From: Shimia gijangensis
GTDB taxonomy: Bacteria > Pseudomonadota > Alphaproteobacteria > Rhodobacterales > Rhodobacteraceae
Direction of reading: 5' to 3'
Length of the DNA: 64,000 nt
NCBI RefSeq assembly: GCF_900142085.1
Contig: NZ_FQZQ01000005.1
Span: 62,001-126,000, forward strand
Of this stretch, positions 35,855-44,569 are shown piece after piece. Both the position numbers and the translations under genes were made by a program. The notes under the pieces were generated by a model, which ran no database searches, was not told the origin of the DNA, and saw only the letters and a list, made by a program, of their open reading frames with translations. Every line of letters begins with the position of its first letter. The stretch's first letter is position 1.

Positions 35855-36448
35855 CTACCTTTCGTCCTTGGTCAAAACCGGGGGCGTGGCAAACCCGTTG
35901 CGCCAGACCACATAAGCCAACACGGGATGTTCAAACGTTTCCATCGCATGTGGCTGGTTCGATCCGTGCTGACAGACATCGCCACTGCGCAGCGTCTCGT
36001 CCGCAGCCCCTTTGCGGAAAAACTCGGCCTCGCCCCCCAGCACCAGATACATTTCCTCGCCCGGATGATGATGCCACGGATAATGCAGACCGGGCGGCAT
36101 ATAGACCATCCAGCAAAACATCTGATCGCTGTGAAACGGCGCATCCGGGCCGATCAGACAGTAACAGCCAAACCGATCCAGAAAATCCTGCCCGATGTCC
36201 GTGCCTTTATAGGTTTCGCGCCACCTGACATACGGCGCGGCAGCAACCAGCGCCTTGCGAAAATCATCATGGTGATCGGTGAACAATCCGGTTTCAGCCT
36301 GAAACAGATCACTGGCCGGAATGTGAAAAGCCGTTGCTTCGGTGGCCCGGATATCATCGGGAAACGGGCAAAACGCGGTCATTTCCGTGCTGGCCTGATG
36401 GGCTTTTCGCGCCACATCCAGAAGCGTGTCAAAGATGGGTCTGCTCAT
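35855..36448 (-). CDS. dddQ: Cupin DMSP lyase
   Basis: A 197-aa cupin of the DddQ type, which cleaves dimethylsulfoniopropionate to DMS and acrylate. The diagnostic metal region reads HYPWHHHPGEEMYLVLGGEAEF. Relative to characterised DddQ, Y123, H126, H128, E132, Y134 and H167 occupy the positions of the Tyr, His and Glu metal/catalytic residues. The N-terminal helical part (WRETYKGTDIGQDFLDRFGCYCLIG) is also DddQ-like. Its ATG overlaps the MDR oxidoreductase stop. Known dddQ genes of Roseovarius sit in a similar multi-gene operon. The neighbours here concern betaines, so a related substrate cannot be excluded. Confidence 0.82.
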   Translation of the reverse strand: MSRPIFDTLLDVARKAHQASTEMTAFCPFPDDIRATEATAFHIPASDLFQAETGLFTDHHDDFRKALVAAAPYVRWRETYKGTDIGQDFLDRFGCYCLIGPDAPFHSDQMFCWMVYMPPGLHYPWHHHPGEEMYLVLGGEAEFFRKGAADETLRSGDVCQHGSNQPHAMETFEHPVLAYVVWRNGFATPPVLTKDER

Positions 36449-37527
36449 GGTGTCACCACTATGTTTCCTGTGTGTTTCTTGGCGATAAACGTGGCCTGAG
36501 CCTCGCGCAGATCTTCCAGTGGATAGGTTGCCGCCAATGCCGGGCGGATGTCTCCGGCCTCGATATAGCGCACAAGGTTGGCCATCACCTCAGGGTCAAT
36601 CACGGTCGAACCTGTGAAGGTCAGATCGCGCAGATAAAACGTGCGCAAATCAAATTCGACCATGGGTCCTGCAATCGCCCCCGAGCAGGTATAGCGCCCG
36701 CCACGTTCCAGAATATCAATCAAGTTGGGCCAATACGGCCCACCGACGACGTCCGCCACCACAGTGATTTTTTCTTTGCCCAGCGCGGCGCGCAAATCAT
36801 CCGGCCCGCGTGGCAGCACCATATCCGCCCCCAATGCCGCCACATCCCCGTGCTTGGCCTCAGACGCCAGCGCAATCACCCGCGCCCCGCGTCGCTTGGC
36901 CAGCTGCACCACCGCGCCACCCACACCACCTGAAGCACCAGGCACGAGAACCGTGTCTTTGTCGGTCACTTTGGCACGAGTCAGCATGCCCTCGGCCGTG
37001 GAATAGGAACAGGAAAACGTCGCCAGCTCTGCGTCGCTGAGATCCGACTGCACAGCGACCGTATTGCTTGCCCGAATGACAGTGTATTCCGCAAATCCCC
37101 CATCACACTCAGAACCGAAATAGCCGGTTTTGTCCTTATTATCAGGGTCACTTTCGTCGCGCAGCCAGTTGTCGGTGATCACGCGCTCCCCGATGCGCAC
37201 AGGGTCCACCCCGTCGCCCACAGCCACGATATGCCCGCAGACATCTGCGCCTTGAATGCGGGGAAATGTGATTGGGTTGCCGCCCCACGTTGGGTCGTCT
37301 TCGCTGACCGTGTCAAAGGCATCGCCCGTGGTCGCGTCTGTCACCGCCTTTGAATACCAGCCCGAGCGCGTGTTCACATCCGTGTTGTTCAAGCCGCAAG
37401 CCCCCACCCGGATCAAAACTTCACCTGCTTTGGGGGATGGCCGCGGCCAATCGGCGTGCAATTGCATCTGCTCCAGACCGCCGTGGCCCATCGTGACCAT
37501 GGCGCGCATTTTCTCTGGCAAGTTCAT
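36445..37527 (-). CDS. Medium-chain dehydrogenase/reductase, quinone oxidoreductase-like
   Basis: MDR protein of 360 aa, paralogous to 18713-19810 (shared NNTxxNTRxGWYS, GASGGVGxAVVQL, SGAIxGPxVExDxRTFYLxD). The cofactor loop is VPGASGGVGGAVVQLAKRRGA. No classical catalytic zinc set is visible. It lies between dddQ and the dimethylglycine dehydrogenase-like gene with 4-base overlaps on both sides. Acrylate left by DMSP lysis is disposed of in roseobacters through acryloyl-CoA and the MDR enzyme AcuI; this protein is longer and not obviously AcuI, so that role is speculative. Confidence 0.78.
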   Translation of the reverse strand: MNLPEKMRAMVTMGHGGLEQMQLHADWPRPSPKAGEVLIRVGACGLNNTDVNTRSGWYSKAVTDATTGDAFDTVSEDDPTWGGNPITFPRIQGADVCGHIVAVGDGVDPVRIGERVITDNWLRDESDPDNKDKTGYFGSECDGGFAEYTVIRASNTVAVQSDLSDAELATFSCSYSTAEGMLTRAKVTDKDTVLVPGASGGVGGAVVQLAKRRGARVIALASEAKHGDVAALGADMVLPRGPDDLRAALGKEKITVVADVVGGPYWPNLIDILERGGRYTCSGAIAGPMVEFDLRTFYLRDLTFTGSTVIDPEVMANLVRYIEAGDIRPALAATYPLEDLREAQATFIAKKHTGNIVVTP

Positions 37528-39980
37528 TCGGTGTCTTCCTTTTCAATATCCGCCCGCGGTCGCAGGCTTTGAGGATCATAAGCAGGCGCGCCCAGAACAC
37601 GCGCCTTGCGGGGGCTGCCATGAATGACAACCTCAAGGTCCGTGTCCGGCGTGGCGGCCTCTGGTTTCACGTAAGCAAAGGCAAGGATTTTACCGACCGT
37701 CGGCCCAAAGGCTACAGACGCCGTGGACCCCACAACCTGACCATCTCGCAAAACCGCCTCTCCGCCATGGCCATCAACCTCGCCATCCGGCTCAATTTCC
37801 AGATAGGCGCAGACCCATGGCAGGTCCTTGTTCAGCGCCTTATCACGTCCCAGATAGTCTTTGTCGTCGCGGGCAAACCGCAACACACCCGCCTCGGCCA
37901 GCGTAACTTCGTTGGTCAACTCCCCGGCGCCTTTAAAGCCTTTTTCCATCCGCATCACGTTCATCGCAAACGATCCGTATTCTCGAATGCCGTGTGCCTC
38001 GCCCGTAGCCCAAAGTGCGGTGTAAACATCCAGACAGGCGGCATTGGGCATATGTAATTCCCAGCCCAGCTCACCCGCGTAAGACATCCTGAACGCCCAG
38101 ACCTTGTGGCCTGCCACGGTGATTTGCTGGGCTGACAACCAGCGAAAGCCCGCATTGGACAGATCCGCCTCGGTGCAGGACCCCAACACATCCCGCGCCC
38201 TTGGGCCATTCAGAGACAAGGCTGACCAATCCGCCGAAAGAGCTGAAATCGTCGCGTCCTCGTTGTCACGCTGATGGGTCAGATGGTCCAACAAACGTTG
38301 CTCAAAGAACGCCGCACAAACCAAATAGAACCGATCCTCGGCCATGCGCACGATGGTGGTTTCCAACTCAATCCGCCCGGCCCGGTTCAGCATATGGGTC
38401 AGCGTGATGGACCCAACCTTTTGGGGCATGCGATTGGCCGTCAGCCGATCGAGGAGCGCATAGGCATCCGGCCCCGACACTTCGACCTTGGTAAAGGCCG
38501 TCACATCCATCAATCCCACAGCCTCGCGCACCGCTTTCACCTCGGCGTTGACCATGTCATGCACGCCGTTGCGGCGAAACGAATACTGATCCTCTTGCGG
38601 AACACCATCCCGCGCGAACCAACGCGGACGCTCAAAGCCGTAAACCTCTTCATACACAGCCCCGCGGGCTTTCAGCAGCTCATACAACGGTGATGGCTTA
38701 ACAGGCCGCCCGGCCAACCGGTTGAAATGCGGAAACGGGATTTCATGGCGCAGACAGTAGTCCTCTTTGGCCTTCACCACCTGCCAGTCCTTGGTGGCAT
38801 AGCTGCCAAAACGGCGCGGGTCATAGTCGCGCATCGAAATATCCGCCGCCCCATGCACCATCCACCGCGCCAACTCGCGCGTCAGCCCCGGACCCCAGCC
38901 AATGCCGATCTGCGTCCCACAGCAACACCAGTAGTTTCGCACACCCGGCGCGGGCCCAATCAGCGGATTGCCATCGGGGGGATGCGAGATCGCGCCATGC
39001 ACTTCGCGCTGAATACCCAGATCAGCAAAGATCGGCATCCGGTTCAGGCTTTCTTCCAGCCACGGCATAACCCGGTCATAATCTGCATCAAACAGCTCGT
39101 TTTCGGCCTCCCAAGGGCAATGATCTTCCCACACTGTGTTGGGGTTCTCTTTCTCGTAAATCCCGATCAGCCCGCGCTTTTGCTCCATCCGGATATAACC
39201 CGACACCTTGCGATCATCGCGGATCACCGGCAGTTCTTGGTCCAACACGACAAACTCTGGCACCGGTTCGGTGCCAAAATAATGATGCGTCATCGACGTC
39301 ATCGGCAATTGCAGCCCCGACCATTCCCCCATTTGCCGCGCATAGGTGCCACCGGCATTGACCACATGTTCGCAAATGATCGTGCCCTGCTCGGTCTCCA
39401 CCACCCACTCGCCACTATCACCTTGTGTGATATTGGTGGCGCGACAACGGCGAATGATCCTCACCCCCTTGGCCCGCGCCCCTGCAGCCAGCGCCATGGT
39501 CACATTGGTGGGGTCGACATGGCCGTCGTCCGGCGTGTGAAGCGCACCCAACACCCCGTCAAGGTTGTAAAACGGGTGCACCTCGGCAATCCGCTCGGGG
39601 CCAACCAATTCAATATTGAACCCCAAAGATCGCGTCACTGACATCGTATGGCGCAGCCAGTCCATCTCATCTTCCGTATAGGCCAGCCGGAATGACCCGC
39701 AGCCATGCCATGTCACGGCCTGACCGGTCTCGGCCTCAAGCCCACCAGCATAAAGCCCGATGTTGTAGTCCACACATTTGCCAAGACTGAACGAGCTGGT
39801 TGAATGGGTGATCTGCCCCGCCGCATGCCATGTCGACCCACTGGTCAACTCGGCCTTTTCCAAGAGAACCGTATCCTCACCCCAACCTTCGTGAGCCAGA
39901 TGATACGCCAACCCCACGCCCATCACGCCGCCACCAACGATGACAACACGCGCGTGGCATGGAAGGTCTTTTTTGGACAT
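37524..39980 (-). CDS. Dimethylglycine/sarcosine dehydrogenase-like flavoprotein (DAO + GcvT)
   Basis: An 818-aa protein from ATG 39980. The N-terminal half is a DAO-type FAD domain: VVIVGGGVMGVGLAYHLA and ELTSGSTWHAAGQ, whose His is the covalent FAD site in dimethylglycine and sarcosine dehydrogenases. The C-terminal half is a GcvT-like tetrahydrofolate domain (LLDRLTANRMPQKVGSITLTHMLNRAGRIE, SYAGELGWELHMP). Such enzymes remove N-methyl groups and pass them to folate. Next to a Rieske-type demethylase gene it fits a betaine to dimethylamino acid to monomethyl route. It starts the minus operon 39980-32361 and is divergent from the RpiR regulator. Confidence 0.86.
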   Translation of the reverse strand: MSKKDLPCHARVVIVGGGVMGVGLAYHLAHEGWGEDTVLLEKAELTSGSTWHAAGQITHSTSSFSLGKCVDYNIGLYAGGLEAETGQAVTWHGCGSFRLAYTEDEMDWLRHTMSVTRSLGFNIELVGPERIAEVHPFYNLDGVLGALHTPDDGHVDPTNVTMALAAGARAKGVRIIRRCRATNITQGDSGEWVVETEQGTIICEHVVNAGGTYARQMGEWSGLQLPMTSMTHHYFGTEPVPEFVVLDQELPVIRDDRKVSGYIRMEQKRGLIGIYEKENPNTVWEDHCPWEAENELFDADYDRVMPWLEESLNRMPIFADLGIQREVHGAISHPPDGNPLIGPAPGVRNYWCCCGTQIGIGWGPGLTRELARWMVHGAADISMRDYDPRRFGSYATKDWQVVKAKEDYCLRHEIPFPHFNRLAGRPVKPSPLYELLKARGAVYEEVYGFERPRWFARDGVPQEDQYSFRRNGVHDMVNAEVKAVREAVGLMDVTAFTKVEVSGPDAYALLDRLTANRMPQKVGSITLTHMLNRAGRIELETTIVRMAEDRFYLVCAAFFEQRLLDHLTHQRDNEDATISALSADWSALSLNGPRARDVLGSCTEADLSNAGFRWLSAQQITVAGHKVWAFRMSYAGELGWELHMPNAACLDVYTALWATGEAHGIREYGSFAMNVMRMEKGFKGAGELTNEVTLAEAGVLRFARDDKDYLGRDKALNKDLPWVCAYLEIEPDGEVDGHGGEAVLRDGQVVGSTASVAFGPTVGKILAFAYVKPEAATPDTDLEVVIHGSPRKARVLGAPAYDPQSLRPRADIEKEDTE

Positions 39981-39989
39981 CGAATTCTT

Positions 39990-40023
39990 CCTGTCGCCCT
40001 GAGTCGCAATTCCTCTCGACAGG
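39990..40023. promoter_or_regulatory. Inverted repeat in the divergent promoter with the RpiR gene
   Basis: CCTGTCG (39990-39996) and CGACAGG (40017-40023) are exact reverse complements separated by 20 bases within the 72-base gap between the divergent starts. It is a possible operator for the RpiR regulator. Confidence 0.35.
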
Positions 40024-40052
40024 CTAAGCAATCATTTGCACCATCATCAATC

Positions 40053-40940
40053 ATGAATGACACAAATGTATCAAATACCGTTTTGACCCGCCTCTCCCAA
40101 GAATGGGATGACCTGACCCCCGAAGCGCAAAAAGTCGCGCGCTATGTGCTTGAAAACCCGCGTGATGTGGGGGTCAGCACTGTTCGTGAAATTGCCGAGG
40201 CGGCACAGGTCAAACCCAACACCGTGGTGCGCATGGCCCGTCAGGTGGGATTCGAAGGCTACGACGATTTTCGCGAACCCTTCCGCGAGGCAATCCGCCG
40301 TGGACAGGCGTCTTTCCCCGATCGTGCCCGCTGGCTTCAGGATATTCGCAAACAGGGCGCGTTGGGTGGACTTTATGCGGATATGGTCACCAGCGCCCTG
40401 CGCAATATCGAAGAAACCTTTGCAGGCATCGCCGAGGAAGATCTGCGCGCCGCCGCAGAAACCATCTGGGGGTCGCGACGTGTGTTCACGCTGGGGGTCG
40501 GGGTCAACAACTCGAACGCCCGCAACTTTACCTATCTGGCCTCAACCGGCATGGTGCAGTTTCACGCCATCCCACGCGCAGGATCGACCCCGATTGATGA
40601 CATTGCATGGGCGGATGAGCGCGACGTGCTGATCGCCATCACCTGCGCCCCTTACCGTCAAGAGGTTGTTTCAGCGGTACAGGTCGCCAAAGAACAGGGC
40701 ATGCGCGTGGTCGGCATCTCGGACTCGCTGGCCTCGCCCATCATCCGGGCAGCAGACTATGGATTTGTTGTGGCCGCAGACACGCCGCAATTCTTCCCCT
40801 CATCCGTTTCAACCATCGCGCTTTTGGAAACACTGCTCAGCTTCGTCATCGCCTCGGCCTCGCCCGAGATCGTGACCCGTGTCGAAAAATTCCACCAACG
40901 CCGCCATCAGCTCGGCATTTACCATGAGGATCCGTCATGA
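40053..40940 (+). CDS. RpiR-family (MurR/RpiR) transcriptional regulator
   Basis: A 295-aa regulator from ATG 40053; the open frame reaching back to 39804 only overlaps the divergent gene. The N-terminal HTH_6 domain (LTPEAQKVARYVLENPRDVGVSTVREIAEAAQVKPNTVVRMARQVGF) is followed by a SIS domain (RRVFTLGVGVNNSNARNFTYLA, DVLIAITCAPYRQEV). SIS domains usually sense phosphosugars, but RpiR proteins also occur in amine and betaine clusters. It overlaps the Rieske gene (ATGA) and is divergent from the minus operon, so it is the likely local regulator. Confidence 0.87.
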   Translation: MNDTNVSNTVLTRLSQEWDDLTPEAQKVARYVLENPRDVGVSTVREIAEAAQVKPNTVVRMARQVGFEGYDDFREPFREAIRRGQASFPDRARWLQDIRKQGALGGLYADMVTSALRNIEETFAGIAEEDLRAAAETIWGSRRVFTLGVGVNNSNARNFTYLASTGMVQFHAIPRAGSTPIDDIAWADERDVLIAITCAPYRQEVVSAVQVAKEQGMRVVGISDSLASPIIRAADYGFVVAADTPQFFPSSVSTIALLETLLSFVIASASPEIVTRVEKFHQRRHQLGIYHEDPS

Positions 40941-42028
40941 ATGCACCTCTGACCCATTCACTGGACGCCCGTTACTACACTGACCCTGCGATTTTCGACA
41001 ATGAAATGCAGGGGCTTCTATCGCGCACTTGGCAGTTCGCCGGCCATATGTCGCAGATCCCTAACGTGGGCGACTACTTTGCATTTACCATCGCCGACCA
41101 AAACCTCTTTGCCATTCGTGGCCGTGACGAGGTGGTGCGCGTCTTTTACAATGTCTGTCAGCACCGCGCCCATGAAATGGTGCAAGGGGCAGGCAACACC
41201 CGCGTCGTGGTCTGCCCCTATCACGCCTGGACCTACGAGCTGACCGGCGGCCTGCGCGCGGGGCCAAACATCAAATCGGTGCCGGGGTTTGATAAATCCG
41301 AGATTTGCCTGACCGAGGTCCGCGCGGAAGATTTCCACGGCTTCCTGTTTGTGAACCTCGACGATGACGCCGCCCCGATGGATGACTGGTACCCCGGCGT
41401 GCGCGCCGAGATCGCGGAATACGTCCCCCACATCCGCGATCTGGCATCGCTGGAATGGGTGGAATGCCCCGAGAAATGCAACTGGAAAGTCTCGGTTGAA
41501 AACTACTCGGAATGCTACCACTGCCCGATGAACCACGCGACCTTTGCCGAGGGCGTGGTCAAACCCGAAACCTATGACATTCAACCCGACGCCGGGGGCG
41601 GCTATGTGCTGCGCCACATCACTGAATGTCAGCCGGTGGAAAAGATGACCTACCCCATCGACCTCTCGATGCCCCATGCGGGCGACTACCAAAGCTGGTA
41701 TCTCTGGCCGATGTTCTCGTTTCAATGCTACCCCGGTAATGTGCTGAACACCTATCACTGGCGCGCGGACGACGTCGACAATTGCACCGTCTGGCGCGGC
41801 TGATTTACGGTTGACGGCATTGAGGATCAGATGATCCGCGACCTCGCTATTCAGGATCGCGAAACCACCGTGGAAGAAGACATCGTTCTGGTCGAAAGCG
41901 TGCAGCGCGGGCTGAAGTCCAAAGGCTACCGTCCCGGTCCCTTGGTGGTTGATCCCAGCTGCGGTGTGAGTTCCGAACACTCGATCCGTACGCTCCAGCA
42001 ATGGATGCGCGAGGCGGTGGAGACGTAA
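40937..42028 (+). pseudogene. Rieske non-heme iron oxygenase (betaine N-demethylase type), interrupted by in-frame TGA
   Basis: The alpha subunit of a Rieske oxygenase split by TGA at 41801-41803. The upstream part is 288 aa and has the Rieske [2Fe-2S] ligands C74-x-H76 and C93-x2-H96 plus the mononuclear iron region ENYSECYHCPMNH. After the TGA the same frame continues with FTVDGIEDQMIRDLAIQDRETTVEEDIVLVES for 75 codons to a normal stop, a usual C-terminus for the family; a full protein would be 363 aa. WRG-TGA-FTVD suggests a TGG to TGA change. GbcA, stachydrine and hydroxyproline betaine demethylases are relatives. No reductase partner is nearby. It could be a true nonsense mutation, a read error, or a tolerated stop. 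Confidence 0.82.
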
Positions 42029-42057
42029 ACAAATCCTTTAGAAAACCGGGGTGAGCA

Positions 42058-42108
42058 TTTTGTACAAACTGGTTATTCCCCCTCAGATTTTTGTACAAAC
42101 TGGTCATT
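42058..42108. repeat. Two 20-bp direct repeats 31 bp apart (operator-like)
   Basis: TTTTGTACAAACTGGT plus TATT or CATT occurs at 42058-42077 and 42089-42108, differing at one base. The start-to-start distance of 31 bases is three helical turns. Each contains the perfect palindrome TTTGTACAAA. They fill the 108-base gap between the interrupted Rieske gene and the next gene, as expected of paired operators. Confidence 0.6.
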
Positions 42109-42136
42109 TTCACCCTTTTTCACAGGAAACGCGCGA

Positions 42137-42961
42137 ATGTTAATGCCCTCTCAATGGCGCCCCGAACACAAGTTGTTCCCGCATCAGGTGGGTTTTACCT
42201 GTCCTCCGTTTGACTATGACGCAGCCCCTTCTGATTTCTTACGCATGGCGCCCGAGAGTGTTGGTGTTCATGGCTGGATGCTGCATGCGCCCGACTACAA
42301 ACACGGGCTTGATCAACGAAAACAGAACTTTGGCATGTTGGACGATTTTGTGCACTGCATGTCCCGCAATGGCGTCGATGTGGCTGGACAGGTGGGATCA
42401 AACTGGGTGCATGCCAGCGGTCTGGGCGTCGAGGGCATCCGTGAACACTGCGAAAAACTCTCGGAAAAACAAGGAGTTAAGTTTCATATGGCGGGTTACG
42501 CCATGGTCGAAGCCATGCGCGAACTGAACGTTGAAAAGGTGGCGTTGAACGCCGCTTACCACTGGCCCGCATGGTGGCAGGGCACGGTTGGGTTCCTGCG
42601 CGAGGCCGGGTTTGACGTGCTCTGGGCGGGCAACTTTCACGATCAGGGATGGTTTGCGGATCAGGACGCGGTAAACGATTGCCGCTGGGTGTTCGACGGT
42701 GATCTTGCCATGAAATCATTCACTTATGTCGCTGAGCAAGCGCCAAATGCCGACGCCTACCTGATCAATGGCATGTGCAATTTCCGCTCTGGCCCGGGTG
42801 GTCAGCCGCAACGCCCCCTGCACTTGACCCGCACTCTCGAGGCCGCGCTGGGCAAGCCTGTCATCGGCCATGACACCGCGCTTTACTGGCGTATTTTCAA
42901 GAGTTTGGGGCTTGGCCCAGCGACCCCGCAAGGACAGCTTCTAGAAAGTCTCAATGCATAA
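42137..42961 (+). CDS. Asp/Glu racemase-superfamily protein, maleate isomerase / arylmalonate decarboxylase-like
   Basis: A 274-aa protein whose fold and landmarks fit the maleate cis-trans isomerase/arylmalonate decarboxylase group. A C-terminal cysteine motif (LINGMCNFRS, about residue 215) is followed by a LTRTLEAALGKPVIGHDTALYWRIFKSLGL segment typical of these proteins. The first cysteine of the pair seems absent (GYAMVEAM), as in decarboxylases with a single Cys. Function is therefore open: isomerase, decarboxylase or hydantoin racemase-like. It follows the direct repeats and overlaps the sulfotransferase-like gene by 8 bases. Confidence 0.55.
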   Translation: MLMPSQWRPEHKLFPHQVGFTCPPFDYDAAPSDFLRMAPESVGVHGWMLHAPDYKHGLDQRKQNFGMLDDFVHCMSRNGVDVAGQVGSNWVHASGLGVEGIREHCEKLSEKQGVKFHMAGYAMVEAMRELNVEKVALNAAYHWPAWWQGTVGFLREAGFDVLWAGNFHDQGWFADQDAVNDCRWVFDGDLAMKSFTYVAEQAPNADAYLINGMCNFRSGPGGQPQRPLHLTRTLEAALGKPVIGHDTALYWRIFKSLGLGPATPQGQLLESLNA

Positions 42962-43694
42962 AATCGTCGCCCTTTGGGCTGTCCCCCGTTCGACCTCTAC
43001 CGCGTTTGAGCGGATGATGCGCCAGCGCGGCGACATGGACTGCCTGCACGAACCCTTTGGCGAGGCATGGTATCAGGGTGAAGATCCCATGTGGCATCGG
43101 TTTGGCCCTGGAGAGGTGACAACCCCGGGTCTGACGCTGGATACGGTCTGGCAGGACATCCAGCGTCGCGCCGCAGGTGGACCGGTCTTCGTTAAGGATT
43201 TTCCACATTATATCAACCACATGTGGACGCCTGCGTTCCTTGTGCATTTCACCCACGCCTGTCTGATCCGCGATCCCGCGCTGACCATCACGTCGATGTA
43301 CGCCAAGTGGCCGGATTTTCACGAAGGCGAGGTCGGATTTCCCGAACAGCGCGCTTTGTTCGATCTGCTTTGGGCACTGAACGGCTCGCCTCCGCTGGTG
43401 ATCGACAGCGGTGACCTTCTGGAAAACCCACACGAAATCACACAGGCTTTTTGCAATTCGGTCGAAATTCCCTTTATCCCAGAGGCGCTTACCTGGGAAC
43501 CCGGCGGCGACCCTTCGGCGCACAGCTGGTGGGATGGTGGATCGTTTCACGGCAACCTTGCGAAATCCACCGGCCTCACTCCGCAAAAACGCAAATATGT
43601 CGAATTATCCGAAATGCCGGACCGTGTACGCCAGGTATACCGGCGCATGAAACCGCATTATGATCACCTCTACGCACATCGCATCACCCTGTAG
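42954..43694 (+). CDS. Sulfotransferase-like P-loop protein
   Basis: A 246-aa protein with a P-loop near the N-terminus (LWAVPRSTSTAFERMM), in the place and form of the 5'-phosphosulfate binding loop of sulfotransferases. FVKDFPHYI and HACLIRDPALTITSMY supply the 3'-phosphate-binding Arg/Ser pattern. The group transfers sulfate from PAPS to hydroxyls or amines, but many bacterial members are uncharacterised. It is translationally coupled to the isomerase-like gene. A role in the betaine cluster is unknown. Confidence 0.68.
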   Translation: MHKIVALWAVPRSTSTAFERMMRQRGDMDCLHEPFGEAWYQGEDPMWHRFGPGEVTTPGLTLDTVWQDIQRRAAGGPVFVKDFPHYINHMWTPAFLVHFTHACLIRDPALTITSMYAKWPDFHEGEVGFPEQRALFDLLWALNGSPPLVIDSGDLLENPHEITQAFCNSVEIPFIPEALTWEPGGDPSAHSWWDGGSFHGNLAKSTGLTPQKRKYVELSEMPDRVRQVYRRMKPHYDHLYAHRITL

Positions 43695-43710
43695 TACAAG
43701 GAAAACACCC

Positions 43711-44094
43711 ATGGCTGACCTCTTTGATGAAGACCTGTTCCTGAAGGGGCTCGCGCAACGCAAGGGCACGCTGGGTGCGGAATATGTCGAGAAAAACCTC
43801 GCTGCTGCTGATGATTTCACCCGCCCCTTTCAAGAGGCCATGACGGCATGGTGCTGGGGCTTTGGCTGGGGGGACGACGTAATCGACGCCAAAACCCGGT
43901 CGATGATGAACCTGTCCATGATTGGCGCTCTGGGCAAAATGCACGAATGGGAAATTCACCTCAAGGGCGCTGTGACCAATGGCGTGAGCGAAGAGGAAAT
44001 TCGCGCCATCATCCATGTCATCGCGATTTATTGTGGTGTGCCCCAAGGGGTTGAGTGTTTTCGTGTCGCCCGCAGGGTGCTTGAAAAAGACTAA
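43711..44094 (+). CDS. Carboxymuconolactone decarboxylase family protein
   Basis: A 127-aa all-helical protein from ATG 43711. WGDDVIDAKTRSMMNLSMIGALGKMHEWEIHLKGAVTNGVSEEEIRAIIHVIAIYCGVP matches the CMD domain of PcaC and AhpD-like proteins. The CxxC pair of AhpD peroxidases is absent, so the PcaC-like branch is more likely. It ends the operon after the sulfotransferase-like gene and is convergent with the Lrp gene two bases on. Substrate unknown. Confidence 0.8.
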   Translation: MADLFDEDLFLKGLAQRKGTLGAEYVEKNLAAADDFTRPFQEAMTAWCWGFGWGDDVIDAKTRSMMNLSMIGALGKMHEWEIHLKGAVTNGVSEEEIRAIIHVIAIYCGVPQGVECFRVARRVLEKD

Positions 44095-44095
44095 G

Positions 44096-44515
44096 TCAAA
44101 GCGCCGAGGACAGGCGGATCTGGCTTTGCGTTTCCGCCACCTCGGGCAAGGCCCGGATTTGATCCAGAATACCGTCCAGCCGCTTTAGGGACGACGTGCG
44201 CAGTTCGACGACAATGTCGAAATTGCCGCTTAAAGTGTGGATGTCTTTGATCGCATCGATGCGTCGCAAGGCTGCCAGGGTCACCCGACCGTCATCCGCC
44301 TTTAACCGGATCAGCGTCAGCGCGCTGATCTGGTGATCCTCTTCGGACTGACCCAATTCCACGGTGAAGCGATTGATAACTTTGGTGTGCAACAGCTTGT
44401 CGATCCGGTTCTGAATCGTGCCGCGTGACACTCCAAGCGCCTGCGCAAGGTCGGTGACCGAGGCACGCGCATCTTTTGTCAACAAATGCAGTAGCTTGTG
44501 GTCCAGATCATCCAT
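44096..44515 (-). CDS. Lrp/AsnC-family transcriptional regulator
   Basis: A 139-aa regulator starting at ATG 44515. The HTH is MDDLDHKLLHLLTKDARASVTDLAQALGVSRGTIQNRIDKL, and the C-terminal RAM/AsnC ligand domain includes VTLAALRRIDAIKDIHTLSGNFDIVVEL. The longer frame across 45907 is antisense reading through the aldehyde dehydrogenase gene and is rejected. It is divergent from the lysine catabolism genes at 44648, so it probably responds to lysine or a derivative. Confidence 0.88.
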   Translation of the reverse strand: MDDLDHKLLHLLTKDARASVTDLAQALGVSRGTIQNRIDKLLHTKVINRFTVELGQSEEDHQISALTLIRLKADDGRVTLAALRRIDAIKDIHTLSGNFDIVVELRTSSLKRLDGILDQIRALPEVAETQSQIRLSSAL

Positions 44516-44569
44516 TCTAGCCTCCTCATAGACCCTGCCTAAATGACATAAATTTCCCTTTTTGCAATA

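Noticed and set aside
41801-41803. The Rieske TGA as a selenocysteine or recoded codon
   Set aside because: No SECIS-like structure or selenium genes are seen and Rieske oxygenases are not selenoproteins. A TGG to TGA change is simpler.
41018-42001. 327-aa open frame on minus opposite the Rieske gene
   Set aside because: It spans the broken Rieske gene, which might suggest an alternative gene, but the plus strand has all Rieske ligands and this frame has no motif.
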